A stretch of 64,000 nt of DNA from Areca catechu (Eukaryota > Streptophyta > Magnoliopsida > Arecales > Arecaceae). Shown one piece after another: positions 62,154 to 64,000 of the stretch. How positions within the stretch are numbered: position 1 is the first letter of the stretch; the number at the start of each line of letters is the position of its first letter. The stretch spans positions 46,956,949 to 47,020,948 of the forward strand of contig CM038052.1 of the NCBI GenBank assembly GCA_021397845.1, given 5' to 3'. The notes under the pieces were generated by a model, which saw nothing but the letters and a program-made list of their open reading frames with translations, was not told the DNA's origin and ran no database searches. A program made the position numbers and the translations under genes.

Positions 62154-64000
62154 TGATAGGTCATGATATTGTCATTTATACACCATGATTATCAATTTAA
62201 ATCTGACTTCTAATTAATTAAACTTGCATATAAAGTAGCAAGTCAAGTCAAATTCATAGAGAAGGCAGTGTGTAAGATAAATTGAAATATTTGATTTTAA
62301 AAGAAAAAATATTTTGAAGTCAAGAAATTAAAATTCGGTACATTCAATCTACTAATTAGGATCTTAGCATCTATTTGTATAAAAATAAAATATAGGAATT
62401 TAAATTGCATAAAAATAAACTTTGCATTAATTAAAACTAATTACAAGAAAAGAACAACTAAATAAATAAAGAAAAGTGGTAACAAAGTTTCCAAAGTTGA
62501 TTCATCATAGCTTCATCGGAAAGTTGGTTGATATCACTTCACCTTTTTCTATCGTACTCTATGGAGCGAACCAGGCTTCCTCTTCTTCTTTTTCTTTAGA
62601 TCTTGATTTGGAGATTAGTGTAGGCATAAAGATGGTGTAGGAGATAGAGCTTCTTCTCTAAGAAATCTTACTTTTAGAGGCCAACCACAACCTAAAGCTA
62701 AGCCCTTATCCTATACCGTACCTCTCTCTCATAGTTGGTCTCTTCTTATGGCCTAGGGTCCTTTAAATAGAGCTTGGAGAATGCCAAATCAGTATAGGGT
62801 TGGGAGTTCCTAGTAGAATTCTTGAAATTATTCTGGTCCATCATATCACATCAAATCCATTAATCATCACTTAAATTGATTGAGCTCAACGAGGACTATC
62901 AGATTGGCTTGAATTATGCTTAGATCTATTAAAATTATTTGGGATCATGTCATAAATCACCGGTGGAAACCCATTTCATAAAAGAATTCTAGACCGTGGA
63001 TCTTGATTTGGATTGCTCAAATCACGCACAACAGGACCAGCGATGGTGAGGAGGGTGATGGCAATGGCGTTGATGGGTAGTGTTAGGCTGAGGAAGATGA
63101 AGGTGGCATGGGTACAGACATGGTGATAGGTCAGTGATGGCATGGCAGCAAGTTAGGGGAGGCAGCATCTATGGCATATCATGGCAGTGGAGATGATGGA
63201 TATGGAGATGGTGATGACTCTGAATGGGGCTCGGGAGGAGAAGGTTGCGATGGGTTGGAAAAGCAAGAAGTGGCAATGATAGCTTGTGCACGAAGGAAGA
63301 AGGTGGCCGATCAGGGAAAGTGGCATTGGTAGCAGAGGACGACAAGGAGGTAGTGATTGGCAGTAGCATCTTGGTAGGCGGGGAGTGCTGATGGGCTATG
63401 GCCTAGAAAGGAGGAGGGCAATGCGGGCTCGATGGGGGGGTGATTGATAGACTAAGTAGCCATGGGAAAGAGGTAGCAATGATGGGTAGTGAGGTAGTGG
63501 CAAGCAGCCGAGAAGGTGATGGGAGAAGATGATTGGCAATGATGGCAGTCGGGTGGATGTAGGCGATGGTGTCTCAGTCCAATGGATTGGAACAGAGAAG
63601 GGGGTGGATGGTTGGATCTTGGCATCTTTATACGGGGACTAGCAATGACCAGTAGCGATGGAGAGGATGGCCGGTGATGAAGAACATGGTTGGCTGGTAG
63701 AGGGATGGCCAGTTCTGGATGGGAACTTAGGAGGATGTTTAGTGAAGGAGGCTCAGAGGTGGCACGAGTTGATGGATGGTGGCCACGGTGGTCGACAAGG
63801 AGTGGGATGGCAATGCGACGGTGGCCGACAGTGCCATCGAGCACCGAGCAATGGTGGGACAGCATAGGATTGCATAGAGCCATTTCTTTTTAATGTGCTA
63901 CTCCACAGCCTACTCCATGGACTAAGAGATTAGTCCACCATAGACTGGCTACTTTAAAAACTATACTAAGTTGGTTTTTTCTTGATTTCGGGCCCATTTG
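62154..64000 (-). repeat. 5' LTR of F (truncated by the window)
   Basis: Starts TGATAGGTCATGATATT and matches the split 3' LTR of F. It is the uninterrupted copy that shows the G insertion point (near 63650). From the 3' copy, about 0.5 kb more should follow beyond the window. The frames at 63169-63893 are low-complexity LTR sequence. Confidence 0.82.

Larger units (their letters stand above)
51376..64000 (-). mobile_element. Element F: gene-less Ty3/gypsy-like LTR retrotransposon (continues beyond window)
   Basis: F is defined by a direct repeat: 51376-56511 (3' LTR, carrying insertion G) and 62154 to the window end (5' LTR, cut off). Both start TGATAGGTCATGAT on the plus strand. The minus-strand PBS-like sequence TGGCACCATTGCCAGGA next to the 5' LTR resembles the TGGCGCCGTTGCCGGGGA seen in plant Athila/Tat-type gypsy elements. 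The PPT (AAGTTGGGGACTA, minus strand) lies at 56524-56512. The interior (56512-62153, about 3.85 kb without H) has no gag or pol trace, so F looks like a large non-autonomous derivative. Confidence 0.8.

Noticed and set aside
63452..63893. Frames of 143, 69 and 67 residues on both strands
   Set aside because: LTR sequence of F, low complexity, overlapping on both strands, with the matching region in the other LTR damaged.

Overview
The window is plant nuclear DNA made almost wholly of LTR retrotransposons. I see no host gene, tRNA, rRNA or CRISPR array. The polyprotein domain order, the primer-binding sites (PBS) complementary to initiator-methionine tRNA, and the plant-type transposon domains point to a large-genome flowering plant. 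I cannot name the species.

The main structure is a nested stack of five Ty1/copia elements of one SIRE/Maximus-like family, from 4588 to 50084. All five LTRs run TGTTG...CAACA (two have A as the first base). Element D (+, 4593-50079) is outermost. Its 5' LTR was hit twice: by element C (-, 4604-38243) and by solo LTR E (+, 38555-40230). C was hit by element A (-, 6563-17516) near its 3' end and by element B (+, 19007-30324) inside its extra ORF. Target-site duplications support the order: CTTTG for C, AGATA for A, TAGGA for B and TGAAG for E are exact; D has CCCTC/TCCTC.

Elements A-D share one layout: LTR, PBS, gag (two CCHC knuckles flanking a coiled coil), pol (protease, integrase, reverse transcriptase, RNase H), a non-coding gap with a palindrome array, an extra ORF, a polypurine tract, LTR. 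The extra ORF sits where SIRE-type elements carry an env-like gene, but it resembles the 'putative plant transposon protein' domain family. All four pol genes and all four extra ORFs are broken. The gag frames of A and C are still long.

The LTRs carry unusual cis structure. GTCGAC-centred palindrome arrays lie about 117-130 bp upstream of the TATA box, and the same type of array recurs just after pol. A short LTR stem-loop shows paired base changes between copies.

Flanks: 1-4592 and 50080-50259 hold two decayed copies of a 'gypsy type transposon' (Transposase_28-like) gene; D landed in the C-terminus of the second. About 50640-51375 is a roughly 56-bp minisatellite. From 51376 to the window end lies a gene-less Ty3/gypsy-like element F (-), with an element G (two 1.27-kb LTRs, 224-bp interior) in its 3' LTR and a probable solo LTR H in its interior. 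All alignments were made by eye.
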